NCBI RefSeq assembly: GCF_029906645.1
Contig: NZ_JARYGZ010000002.1
Coordinates: 372,001 to 436,000, forward strand
Direction: 5' to 3'
DNA from: Sphingomonas oryzagri
GTDB taxonomy: Bacteria; Pseudomonadota; Alphaproteobacteria; Sphingomonadales; Sphingomonadaceae
Length of the DNA stretch: 64,000 bases
Each line of letters opens with the position of its first letter. The stretch's first letter is position 1. Under the pieces are notes generated by a model. That model saw nothing but the letters and a program-made list of their open reading frames with translations, made no database searches and was not told where the DNA came from. Of this stretch, positions 47,396 to 55,879 are shown piece after piece. A program made the translations under genes and the position numbers.

Positions 47396-47524
47396 CATAT
47401 CCTGTCCTTCCACGCTTCTGCGCGGCCGTGGATTGCGCGAATTGCCAGATCCCGCGCTTAAGGTGGCGTCGATGCTGGATTTCAGGACCATCCAAGCCGT
47501 CCTCTCATTGACTGCATGGCATGG

Positions 47525-47555
47525 ACTATGAACCCTGAAGCTACTATAGGGTCAA
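47525..47555 (-). promoter_or_regulatory. MerR-family operator-promoter (minus strand)
   Basis: Read on the minus strand: -35 TTGACC (47555-47550), a 19-bp spacer, -10 CATAGT (47530-47525). The spacer holds the dyad ACCCT...AGGGT with core CTATAGTAGCTTCAGGGT, very like operators of CadR/PbrR/ZntR regulators. The 19-bp spacing is diagnostic: MerR proteins untwist it to activate. It drives the secreted protein at 46976-47395, and may autoregulate merR because it overlaps merR's leader. Confidence 0.83.
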
Positions 47556-47557
47556 GC

Positions 47558-47962
47558 ATGAAGATCGGCGATCTTTCGAGGCTGACCAGCACACGGGTCG
47601 AGACCATCCGCTTCTATGAGAAGGAAGGTCTCATCCCGCCTCCCGGTCGCACGCACAGCAATTACCGCGTTTACGAGACATCGCATCTCAACCGACTGTC
47701 CTTCATCCGGCGCTCCCGCGATCTCGGCTTCACGCTCGACGAAGTGCGGAAGCTGCTTGCCCTTGCCGACGATCGCGAGGCGCCGTGCGCGGACGTCGAC
47801 GCCCTTGCTGCCGAGCACATCAAGGAGATCGACAAGAAGGTGCGAGATCTGATGGCGCTCCGTGACCAGCTCGCGCGCAAGCTCAGCGATTGCGACGGTG
47901 CCTCGATCGCCGAATGCCGCATCATCGAAGCACTGGCGCCGGCGCCTGATCTTGCGGCTTGA
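47558..47962 (+). CDS. MerR-family divalent-metal-responsive regulator (ZntR/CadR/PbrR-like)
   Basis: A 134-aa activator: an N-terminal MerR helix-turn-helix (MKIGDLSRLTSTRVETIRFYEKEGL, residues 1-25), a dimerising coiled-coil, and a C-terminal metal loop. Cys77, Cys112 and Cys120 (SDCDGASIAECRIIEAL) are present, where Cys77 distinguishes divalent-cation sensors (Zn/Cd/Pb) from Cu(I) sensors. The start at 47558 is chosen because the operator lies immediately upstream; the 14 codons before it in the same frame are not family-like. Confidence 0.88.
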   Translation: MKIGDLSRLTSTRVETIRFYEKEGLIPPPGRTHSNYRVYETSHLNRLSFIRRSRDLGFTLDEVRKLLALADDREAPCADVDALAAEHIKEIDKKVRDLMALRDQLARKLSDCDGASIAECRIIEALAPAPDLAA

Positions 47963-47968
47963 CGACGC

Positions 47969-47999
47969 TTGACCCTGAAGTGGCTTCAGGGTCCATAGA
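47969..47999 (+). promoter_or_regulatory. MerR-family operator-promoter (plus strand)
   Basis: -35 TTGACC (47969-47974), a 19-bp spacer, -10 CATAGA (47994-47999). The dyad ACCCTGAAG-TGG-CTTCAGGGT (47972-47992) is perfect and matches the minus-strand operator in its flanks. It drives the CDF transporter at 48030 and probably the metal-efflux genes beyond. Confidence 0.88.
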
Positions 48000-48029
48000 G
48001 CTTGCAACGTCGAGTCGGGAGAGACCGCT

Positions 48030-48674
48030 ATGGACGATTGCTGTTCACGGAAAAGCGAGGCGCTGAATACGCTCGCCCAGAGTGAGCAGCGTCGCGTCCT
48101 CATCGTCGTCATGATCTTGAACCTCGCCATGTTCGTGGCGGAGTTCGGTGCAGGACTGGTGGCTCAATCGACAGCATTGATGGCCGACTCGGTCGATATG
48201 CTCGGTGACGCCATCGTCTATGCCCTGAGTCTCTATGCGATTGCTCGCGGCTCCCGCTGGGAGGCGGGCGCAGCTCTCGCCAAGGGCGGCCTGATCCTCG
48301 CCTTCGGGATTGTCATCATCGCGCAGAGCCTGCTGAAGATCAGCACCGGCGGCGCTCCGTCGAGCACGATCATGCTCGCCTTCAGCGGCATCGCGCTCGC
48401 CGTCAATCTTGCGTGCCTCGCTCTGCTCTGGCGCTTCCGCAACACCAACGTGAACATGTCGAGCACCTTTGAATGCTCGCGCAACGACGTTGTTGCCAAT
48501 CTGGGCGTCTTCGTGGCGGGCGGTCTGATCGCGTTCACCAACTCGCCCTGGCCCGATATTGTGGTCGGGCTCGCGATCGCAGCCCTTTTCGTGCGCTCGG
48601 CGGTGCGTGTCCTTCGATCGGCTTGGCCCGTCTGGCGGCACGAGAGCCGCTCGACTAAAGTCGTGCTTCGATGA
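48030..48674 (+). CDS. Short cation-diffusion-facilitator-like metal transporter
   Basis: A 214-aa, six-span membrane protein of the CDF type: VVMILNLAMFVAEFGAG, ALMADSVDMLGDA (metal site Asp residues), and ECSRNDVVANLGVF in place of the usual HxxxD. It begins MDDCCSRKSEAL, adding a Cys pair at the N-terminus, and lacks the cytoplasmic C-terminal domain. It is first in a MerR-activated operon and probably exports Zn/Cd/Co or a related ion. Confidence 0.82.
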   Translation: MDDCCSRKSEALNTLAQSEQRRVLIVVMILNLAMFVAEFGAGLVAQSTALMADSVDMLGDAIVYALSLYAIARGSRWEAGAALAKGGLILAFGIVIIAQSLLKISTGGAPSSTIMLAFSGIALAVNLACLALLWRFRNTNVNMSSTFECSRNDVVANLGVFVAGGLIAFTNSPWPDIVVGLAIAALFVRSAVRVLRSAWPVWRHESRSTKVVLR

Positions 48675-49060
48675 GCGCAGCACTTTCCTTCTTCGGTAAC
48701 CAAAGCCGTGCTAAGCAGCGTACCGTGAAGCGCCTGCTCGCCATCTTTCTATCCCTGTTCCTCGCTGTGAACCTTGCTTACGGCACGGTGGCGCACGCGA
48801 TGGAGCCGGCGGTGAGCATGGACAACAGCGTCGCCTTTGCGATGGGTCATACGCCAGGCGACGCCGATCAGGTGCCTGCCGATAGCGACAAGGGCTATCC
48901 CCATCATCATGCTGGATGCCACGGCCATCAGATCGGTGAGCCTGCGCGCGATTATGCGTCTCCTGTGGCCTGCGTCGTGAAGGTTACCCTCATGCCGGCG
49001 GCGAACGACAAGGTCGCTCCGGTGAGATCCACGCCCGAGAACCGGCCTCCCATCGCCTGA
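48671..49060 (+). CDS. Small secreted His-rich protein (CzcI-like)
   Basis: A 129-aa protein with a signal peptide-like segment (KRLLAIFLSLFLAVNLAYG, with a possible internal GTG start at 48725) and a metal-rich stretch GYPHHHAGCHGHQ. Its size and position before czcC match the CzcI regulators of czc operons. No sequence family is certain. It overlaps the CDF gene by 4 bp. Confidence 0.6.
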   Translation: MSAALSFFGNQSRAKQRTVKRLLAIFLSLFLAVNLAYGTVAHAMEPAVSMDNSVAFAMGHTPGDADQVPADSDKGYPHHHAGCHGHQIGEPARDYASPVACVVKVTLMPAANDKVAPVRSTPENRPPIA

Positions 49061-49122
49061 CGATCCCCTGAATCCGTCGCCAGCCTGCGACGGACTTCCC
49101 TGGATTTCGTCAGGAGTCTTCC

Positions 49123-50394
49123 ATGCATCGTGTCCTCGCGGCCCTTATGGCCGTGGCGTCATGCGCTTCGATAGCGCAGGCGCAGTCGTTGGCGTCTCAG
49201 CCAGCGGCGACTACCGAGAATGTCGTTACCCTCAATCAGGCGCTCGCCCTTGCGGGCACCGTCTCGCCGTCCCTCGATAGTGCGGCGGCTGGCGTGCGCG
49301 CCGCGCAGGAGGCCCGAACCGTCGCGGGTTTGCGGCCGAATCCGTCGATCGTCGTCGAGAGCGAGAATCTCGTTGGCACCGGCCAGTATCGCGGCGCACG
49401 CAGCGCCGAGACGACCGCCGGGGTGGCGCTTCCGATCGAGCTGGGCGGCAAGCGCTCGGCCCGCATCGGGGTCGCCAACTCGCAGCGGAACCGCGCCGAC
49501 ATCAACTCGGCGATCGCGATGGCGGACCTTCGCCTTCGCGTCACCCAAGCCTATGTCGAAGCCGCTGCAGCAGAGCAGCGCCTCGTCATAGCTCGCGACC
49601 AGACCGCTATTGCCGAGAACGCTCTCAAGGCGGCCCGAACGCGGGTGACGGCCGGTGCTGGGGCGCCGATCGACGAGCAGCGCGCCGATGTGCTGCGCGT
49701 CAATGCCGGCGTTGCCGAACAGAAGGCCCGCCTTGCGCTCGATGTCGCGCGGGGCAATCTAGTCCGGTTGATCGGCAAGCCGATCGACGGCGCTCTCGAC
49801 CTCGGCTGGTTTCGCAGTGTGCGCGAGGGCGCCTACGGGCCACAGATGCCGGTGAGAGCGGACGGCACGCTCGCGCTCGCGGCAGCTCGGGCCGACGTGG
49901 ATACGGCATCGGCCCAGGTCCGGCTTGCCCGGTCCCAGCGGGTGCCGGACGTGACGATCAGCGCCAGCGCGCGGCGCCTCGCCGCCACCAACGACACGGC
50001 GGCGGTCGTCGGTCTCTCCATCCCCTTCCCGCTGTTCAACAACGGCGCGGCGGCGGAGCGTCAGGCGCAAGCTCAGCGCGACCAGGCCGACGCGGAACGG
50101 CGTCTCGCCAATCTCAACGTCGAGCAGGACATTGCCGGCGCCCAGGCCGACCTCCAGAGCGCGGCTGCCTCGGCACGGGCGGCAGGGGGACCGGCTCTGA
50201 CCGCGGCGGCCGAGGCGGCCCGCATCGCCCGGATCGGTTATGCCCAGGGCAAGTTCAGCCAGCTCGACCTGCTACAGGCCGAACAGTCGCTCGCCGAGAC
50301 CCGCGCCGGGTACACCGACGCGCTCTCGGCCTATCACGACGCTGAGGCTCGGCTCGCGCGGCTGACCTCCACCCCTTCGGACGTCGCACCATGA
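49123..50394 (+). CDS. czcC: TolC-family outer-membrane factor CzcC
   Basis: A 423-aa outer-membrane efflux channel subunit with a signal peptide (ending SIAQAQS). The two halves are coiled-coil-rich repeats, with LNQALALAGTVSPSLD near the N-terminus and GYAQGKFSQLDLLQAEQSLAET near the C-terminus, the usual TolC-family hallmarks. It is followed by czcB and czcA. Confidence 0.9.
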   Translation: MHRVLAALMAVASCASIAQAQSLASQPAATTENVVTLNQALALAGTVSPSLDSAAAGVRAAQEARTVAGLRPNPSIVVESENLVGTGQYRGARSAETTAGVALPIELGGKRSARIGVANSQRNRADINSAIAMADLRLRVTQAYVEAAAAEQRLVIARDQTAIAENALKAARTRVTAGAGAPIDEQRADVLRVNAGVAEQKARLALDVARGNLVRLIGKPIDGALDLGWFRSVREGAYGPQMPVRADGTLALAAARADVDTASAQVRLARSQRVPDVTISASARRLAATNDTAAVVGLSIPFPLFNNGAAAERQAQAQRDQADAERRLANLNVEQDIAGAQADLQSAAASARAAGGPALTAAAEAARIARIGYAQGKFSQLDLLQAEQSLAETRAGYTDALSAYHDAEARLARLTSTPSDVAP

Positions 50395-50464
50395 CGCCCG
50401 CCCTTCTCGCCGATGCGCCGCGCCTTCGCGCGATGCCGCTCGTCCCTCATATCCGGAGCTTCTC

Positions 50465-51631
50465 ATGATCGAAGACAAGCGTCTGCTCGGCGGCGTTGCC
50501 GCTGCCGTGCTGGTCGCAGCGCTTGGCGGCTTCAGCGTCGCCCGTTGCACCTCAACTCCAGCCACTACCACCCAGGCGACCGAAGCGAAGGGCGGAGACG
50601 AAAAGCCTACTGCGCCGGCCGACACGGTCTTGATGACTGCACAGGCTATCAAGGAGGCCGGGATTTCGACCGAGACGATCGCGCAAGGGGGTCTCGGCTC
50701 GGAGATCGTTGCCCAGGCTTCAGTCACCGCCTCGCCAACCGGACAGGCCATCGTCACCGCACGCGCGGGCGGGGCGGTGACGCGCGTGTTCAAGCGCCTC
50801 GGCGATCCCGTCCGCGCGGGCGAGCCGCTGGCGATCGTCGTCAGTCGAGATGCCGCGCAGATCGCGGCCGATCGCTCGGCCGCAGCCGCCAAGGCGGTGC
50901 TCGCCAACAAGAACCTCGCGCGCGAGCGTTACCTCTACGATCAGAAGGTGTCTGCGCGGGTCGACTATGATTCCGCGCAGGCCGAGGCTGCCGCAGCCGC
51001 AGCGGAGGCGCGCCGCGCTCGTGTCGCCGCTGGTGCCGCGAATGTCACCGCCGATGGCAGTGGCGTGGTGGTCGCCAGCCCGATCAGTGGGCGCGTGACG
51101 GCGCAGACGGCCAATCTCGGCTCTTTCGTTCAGCCGGAGACCGAGCTGTTCCGCGTCGCCGACCCCAAGCAAATCCAGATCGAGGCCGCGATCCTGCCGG
51201 GCGATGCCCAGCGCATCGTTTCGGGCGATCGCGCCGTCATCGAGCTGCCGGAAGGCGGCACCGTCGAGGCGAAGGTTCGATCGGTCACGCCGGCGCTCAA
51301 CTCCGAGACCAGGCAGGCGACCGCCGTACTCGATGTGACGGGTGGAACGCTGCAGCCGGGCCTCGGCGTGCGCGTGCGGATCAGCCCCAGCAAAGGCGAG
51401 GCGACCAACGCCATCGTCGTGCCCGAGGACGCGCTCCAGACCGTCGAGGGCAAGGACGCCGTGTTCGTGCGGACCGCACAGGGCTTCAAGGCTGCCTTCG
51501 TGACCATCGGCCAGCGCAGCGCCGGCCGCGTCGAGATCGTGAAGGGCCTGCAGCCCGGCCAGACCGTCGCGACGGCCCAGGCATTCCTGCTCAAGGCCGA
51601 ACTCGGCAAGGGCGCGGGCGAGGAGGAATAA
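50465..51631 (+). CDS. czcB: RND periplasmic adaptor CzcB
   Basis: A 388-aa membrane-fusion protein of the HlyD/CzcB family. It has an N-terminal anchor (LGGVAAAVLVAALGGFSVARCTS), a barrel-sandwich hybrid (ITARAGGAVTRVFKRLGDPVRAGEPL), and a beta-barrel region (PGDAQRIVSGDRAVIELPEGG). It joins the RND pump to the outer-membrane factor. Cys27 near the N-terminus may be a lipidation site. Confidence 0.9.
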   Translation: MIEDKRLLGGVAAAVLVAALGGFSVARCTSTPATTTQATEAKGGDEKPTAPADTVLMTAQAIKEAGISTETIAQGGLGSEIVAQASVTASPTGQAIVTARAGGAVTRVFKRLGDPVRAGEPLAIVVSRDAAQIAADRSAAAAKAVLANKNLARERYLYDQKVSARVDYDSAQAEAAAAAAEARRARVAAGAANVTADGSGVVVASPISGRVTAQTANLGSFVQPETELFRVADPKQIQIEAAILPGDAQRIVSGDRAVIELPEGGTVEAKVRSVTPALNSETRQATAVLDVTGGTLQPGLGVRVRISPSKGEATNAIVVPEDALQTVEGKDAVFVRTAQGFKAAFVTIGQRSAGRVEIVKGLQPGQTVATAQAFLLKAELGKGAGEEE

Positions 51632-51634
51632 GCC

Positions 51635-54600
51635 ATGATCGCGAAGCTCATGGCCCTCTCCGTGCGCGCGAGATGGGCAATCCTCTTCATCTTCCTTGCC
51701 GTCGGCGGTCTCGGCGTCTGGCAGCTCACCAAGCTGCCGATCGATGCCGTTCCCGACATCACCAACAAGCAGGTCCAGATCAACACGGTCAGCAAAGGCC
51801 TCTCGCCCGTCGAGATGGAGAAGCTGGTCACCTATCCAGTCGAGACGGCGCTCGCCGGCATCCCCGGCCTGCAAACCACGAGGTCGCTGTCGCGCAACGG
51901 CTTCAGCCAGGTGACCGCGATCTTCTCAGACAAGACCGATCTCTACTTCGCCCGCCAGCAGGTCGGCGAGCGGCTCACCGCCGCGCAGGAGACGCTGCCG
52001 AGCGGGGTTCAGCCGCAGATCGGGCCGGTGACGACGGGTCTCGGCGAGATCCTGATGTATACGGTCAACTACGTGAACCCGGAGGGCAAGGGCGCGAAGA
52101 AGGTCGACGGCCAACCCGGCTGGCAGACCGACGGCAGCTTCCTGACGCCCGAAGGTGACCGGCTGGTCGGGGAGGTCGCCCAATCGGGCTATCTGCGCAC
52201 CGTGCAGGACTGGATCATTCGGCCACAGCTCCGCAACGTCCCCGGCGTCGCCGGCGTCGATTCGATCGGCGGCTATGCCAAGACGTTCGTGGTCGAGCCC
52301 GATCCGGCGAAGCTCACCAACTACGGCATCTCCTATTCCGAGCTTGGACAGGCGCTGGAGGCGGCGAACCTTTCGGTCGGCGCCAACTACTTCAACCGGG
52401 GCGGCGACGCCTATCTGGTCCGTGGCGATGCCCGCATCCGGTCCGTCGAGCAGATCACCAATGCCGTCGTAGCGACGCGCGGCGGTGTGCCGATCACGGT
52501 CGGCGCCGTCGCCAACGTCAAGATTGGTGGTGACCTGCGCACCGGCGCCGGCAGCATGAACGGCAGCGAGGCCGTCATCGGCACCACGCTGATGCTCATC
52601 GGCGAGAATAGCCGCGTCGTTGCCAAGGCGGCCGGCGACAAGCTCCAGCAGATCGCCAAGACCCTGCCGCCCGGCGTCGAGGTCGAGGTGGTGCTCGATC
52701 GCGCCAAGCTCGTGTCGGCGACCGTCGGCACGGTGGAACGGAACCTGACCGAGGGCGCCATCCTGGTGGCGATCTCGCTCTTCGTCCTGCTCGGCAACTG
52801 GCGCGCGGCGATCATCGCCGTGCTCGTGATCCCCTTCTCCTTCCTGATGATGGCGACCGGAATGAACGTCTTCGGCGTTCCCGGAAATCTGATGAGCCTG
52901 GGCGCGCTCGACTTTGGCCTGATCGTCGATGGTGCCGTTATCATCATCGAGAACTGCCTCGCACGGCTTGCGCATCGGCAGGAACGCGAAGGCCGCTTGC
53001 TGTCGCTCCGTGAGCGGCTGGAGGAGACGATGAAGGCGTCTCAGGAGATGATCCGCCCGACCGTGTTCGGGCAAGCCATCATCCTGCTCGCCTTTGCGCC
53101 TTTGCTCACCTTCACCGGCGTCGAAGGCAAAACCTTCTCGCCGATGGCGATCACCATCATGCTCGCCCTGGTCGCAGCGTTCATCCTCGCGATCACGCTG
53201 GTTCCGGCGCTCGTCGCGATCCTGATCCGGGGCAAGGTGTCGGAAAAGGAAGTCTGGCTCATCGCCAAGACCAAGGATCGCTATTTGCCGCTGCTCGGCA
53301 AGGCGGTCGCAAAGCCCTGGCCCTTCATCATCGCGGGCGTCGCCTTCTTCCTCGCCTGCGTGCCGGCGTTCGGCCTGCTGGGACAGGAGTTCATCCCCCA
53401 GCTCGACGAGAAGAACATCGCGCTGGCCTCGACCCGCGTGCCCTCCACCTCGCTCGAACAATCGCTGCTGATGCAGCGCAAGGTCGAGGCGGCGGTGAAG
53501 ACGCTACCCGAGGTGGAGACGGCCTTCTCGAAGACCGGCACCGCCGAGGTGGCGACTGACCCGATGCCGCCAAACATCTCGGATGGCTTCGTGATCCTGA
53601 AGCCGCAGGACGAATGGCCGAAGGGTGAGACCAAGGCACAGTTCCTGGAGAAGCTCGACAAGGTGACCAGCGGCCAGCTCGGCAACCTCTACGAGGTCAG
53701 CCAGCCGATCCAGCTTCGCTTCAACGAGCTGATCGCGGGCGTTCGCGGTGATGTCGCGATCAAGCTCTATGGTGACGACCTCGACAAGATGTCGGCATCG
53801 GCGAACGAGATCGTGCGTGTGCTCCAGGGCATCCCCGGTGCGGCCAGCGTCAAGGCCGATCAGACCGGCGGTGCGCCGACGCTCGACGTGCGCTTCGATC
53901 GCGCCGCCATCGCCCGCTACGGGCTCACCGTGCAAGAGGTTGCGGACACGGTCTCGGCGGCGATGGGCGGTCGCGAGTCCGGCCTGCTGTTCGAGGGCGA
54001 TCGCCGCTTCGACATCATGGTCCGCGTGCCCGACCAGACCCGTGTCGATCTCGACGCGGTGAAGGTGCTGCCGGTGATGCTACCGGCGGTCGAGGGCCAG
54101 AAGCGCCAGTCGGTGCCACTGGCGGCGGTCGCGCAGTTCCGATTCACCGACGGTCTCAACCAGATCAGCCGCGAAAACGGTAAGCGCCGCGTCGTCATCC
54201 AGGCGAACATCCGGGGTCGTGACGCCGGCTCGTTCGTCGCCGAAGCCATGACCAAGGTCGACAAGCTCAAGCTGCCGGCCGGATACTATCTGGAGTGGGG
54301 CGGCCAATTCCAGAACCTTCAGGCGGCCTCAAAGCGCCTGTCGGTCGTCGTGCCGCTTTGCTTCCTCGGCATCTTCGGCCTGCTGTTCATGGCGCTGGGC
54401 ACCCTGGGGCGGGCCGCATCCGTCTTCCTCGCCGTGCCGCTCGGTCTCGCCGGTGGCGTGTTCACGCTCGCCATGACCGGGATCGCCTTCTCGGTTTCGG
54501 CCGCCGTCGGCTTCATCTGTCTCGCCGGCGTCGCTGTGCTCAACGGCCTCGTGGTGATGACCGCGATCCGCGAGCGACTGGATGCCGGGATCGAGCTGGG

Positions 54601-54877
54601 CGAAGCGATCATCGAGGGTTGCCGGGAGAAGATGCGGGCCGTCGTCATGACCGGCTTCGTGCCGGCGATCGGCTTCGTGCCGATGGCGCTCGCGCACGGC
54701 ACCGGCGCCGAGGTGCAGAAGCCGCTGGCGGTCACCGTCATCGGCGGCCTGATCGCGGCGACGATCCTGACGCTGCTGGTGCTGCCCGCAATCGCGAAGG
54801 TCGTGCTGGGCATGGGTCAGCGTTTGGCGCGCCGGCCCGATGTCGGCGAGGCCGATGCCCAATCGGCCGAAGCATAA
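51635..54877 (+). CDS. czcA: Heavy-metal efflux RND pump CzcA
   Basis: A 1080-aa HME-RND proton antiporter. It has a 12-span layout with two large periplasmic loops. The HME-1 motif DFGLIVDGAVIIIEN in TM4 fits Zn/Co/Cd exporters rather than the Cu/Ag type. VPDITNKQVQINTVSKGLSP lies near the N-terminus. It starts 3 bp after the czcB stop. Confidence 0.94.
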   Translation: MIAKLMALSVRARWAILFIFLAVGGLGVWQLTKLPIDAVPDITNKQVQINTVSKGLSPVEMEKLVTYPVETALAGIPGLQTTRSLSRNGFSQVTAIFSDKTDLYFARQQVGERLTAAQETLPSGVQPQIGPVTTGLGEILMYTVNYVNPEGKGAKKVDGQPGWQTDGSFLTPEGDRLVGEVAQSGYLRTVQDWIIRPQLRNVPGVAGVDSIGGYAKTFVVEPDPAKLTNYGISYSELGQALEAANLSVGANYFNRGGDAYLVRGDARIRSVEQITNAVVATRGGVPITVGAVANVKIGGDLRTGAGSMNGSEAVIGTTLMLIGENSRVVAKAAGDKLQQIAKTLPPGVEVEVVLDRAKLVSATVGTVERNLTEGAILVAISLFVLLGNWRAAIIAVLVIPFSFLMMATGMNVFGVPGNLMSLGALDFGLIVDGAVIIIENCLARLAHRQEREGRLLSLRERLEETMKASQEMIRPTVFGQAIILLAFAPLLTFTGVEGKTFSPMAITIMLALVAAFILAITLVPALVAILIRGKVSEKEVWLIAKTKDRYLPLLGKAVAKPWPFIIAGVAFFLACVPAFGLLGQEFIPQLDEKNIALASTRVPSTSLEQSLLMQRKVEAAVKTLPEVETAFSKTGTAEVATDPMPPNISDGFVILKPQDEWPKGETKAQFLEKLDKVTSGQLGNLYEVSQPIQLRFNELIAGVRGDVAIKLYGDDLDKMSASANEIVRVLQGIPGAASVKADQTGGAPTLDVRFDRAAIARYGLTVQEVADTVSAAMGGRESGLLFEGDRRFDIMVRVPDQTRVDLDAVKVLPVMLPAVEGQKRQSVPLAAVAQFRFTDGLNQISRENGKRRVVIQANIRGRDAGSFVAEAMTKVDKLKLPAGYYLEWGGQFQNLQAASKRLSVVVPLCFLGIFGLLFMALGTLGRAASVFLAVPLGLAGGVFTLAMTGIAFSVSAAVGFICLAGVAVLNGLVVMTAIRERLDAGIELGEAIIEGCREKMRAVVMTGFVPAIGFVPMALAHGTGAEVQKPLAVTVIGGLIAATILTLLVLPAIAKVVLGMGQRLARRPDVGEADAQSAEA

Positions 54878-54889
54878 GGGAGAGGAACG

Positions 54890-55234
54890 ATGACAACATC
54901 CAAATTGCTTCGCATCTACACCGACGAGGCTGCCTACTTCGGAGACCGCAAGGTTTTCGAGGTGGTCGCCTCCCGAGCGCGAGACGGGAAGCTCGCTGGT
55001 GTGACGGTCCTCGAGGCCCTGCTTGGCTTCGGGAGATCAGCGCACGTCCATCGGCGCCACGTCCTCGAGAGCGATCGCGCGGTCGTGATCGAGATCGTTG
55101 ACGAGGAGACCAGGCTACGCGGGTTTGCCGACGGCCTCGGCGATGTTCCCGGACTCGGCCTCGTCACGCTCGAAGCGGTCGAGATCCTTCGTTCCGGCGG
55201 CGGCCGAACCGATCGGGGCGGAGACGCAGCATGA
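54890..55234 (+). CDS. DUF190 P-II-like protein
   Basis: A 114-aa protein with the DUF190 pattern: LLRIYTDEAAYFGDRKVFE, then ARDGKLAGVTVLEALLGFG, and VVIEIVDEETRLRGF. DUF190 proteins have a ferredoxin-like (P-II-type) fold and often accompany metal or CrcB-type transport genes. Twelve bp after czcA, so co-transcribed with it. Confidence 0.85.
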   Translation: MTTSKLLRIYTDEAAYFGDRKVFEVVASRARDGKLAGVTVLEALLGFGRSAHVHRRHVLESDRAVVIEIVDEETRLRGFADGLGDVPGLGLVTLEAVEILRSGGGRTDRGGDAA

Positions 55235-55303
55235 CGCCGGGCTCCGCGCGCAATGAGCCGTTCCGCCTCGCGCGCGGAGCCCGAGCCAATCGGACATCGC
55301 ACC

Positions 55304-55771
55304 ATGTCTACCATCCTCGAAACAAGTATTCACCTCACCGTGCCGCTTGCGCGCGTATGGCGCGTGATTGCGGACCTCGAAGCCTACAAATCCTGGCATC
55401 CCTTCGTGGCGCTCAACGGCCACCCAGTTGCAGGCTCGCGGATCACACTTCACTTTCGATCAGCGGCGGACGGGAAAATTATGTCGTCGAACAAGGCGGT
55501 CGTCCTACACGTCGATCGCCTGCGTGCCTTCACATGGCGTTTCGTGGCCGGCCCCTTCCTCCGGTTGGAAGAAGGCTTCGCGATTCAGAAGGCGGGGCAT
55601 GGCACGTTCCTGCTGCACCACATCCGTTTCACGGGGCCGTTCGCCTTCGTCTTCACGCTGCTTTTTCGACGTCGGCTGATGAAGGCGCTCGAAGTGACCA
55701 ACCGGGCGATGGCTGCCTATCTCGTCAAACCGGGGACGGCATCGCGCTACTCGCCGCGAGGAACACGCTGA
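55304..55771 (+). CDS. SRPBCC-fold small-molecule-binding protein
   Basis: A 155-aa START/SRPBCC-type protein: TSIHLTVPLARVWRVIADLEAYKSWHPF at the N-terminus and FRLEEGFAIQKAGHGTF-like strands later, with a long C-terminal helix (MKALEVTNRAMAAYL). The start at 55304 is chosen where family similarity begins. It sits inside the metal-efflux cluster for no obvious reason; no ligand can be named. Confidence 0.75.
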   Translation: MSTILETSIHLTVPLARVWRVIADLEAYKSWHPFVALNGHPVAGSRITLHFRSAADGKIMSSNKAVVLHVDRLRAFTWRFVAGPFLRLEEGFAIQKAGHGTFLLHHIRFTGPFAFVFTLLFRRRLMKALEVTNRAMAAYLVKPGTASRYSPRGTR

Positions 55772-55879
55772 CCAGCGGCGATCGGGTGGAACGCGAGGCA
55801 CGCCGATCCTTCACCGCGCTCGCCGACCGTTTGATCAAGATGCCCCTCTCCATCCTGTCCAAGAAGCCGGAGTAAGCCG

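Noticed and set aside
51926-53461. A 511-codon open frame on the minus strand
   Set aside because: Antisense to czcA, which is complete with the HME motif.
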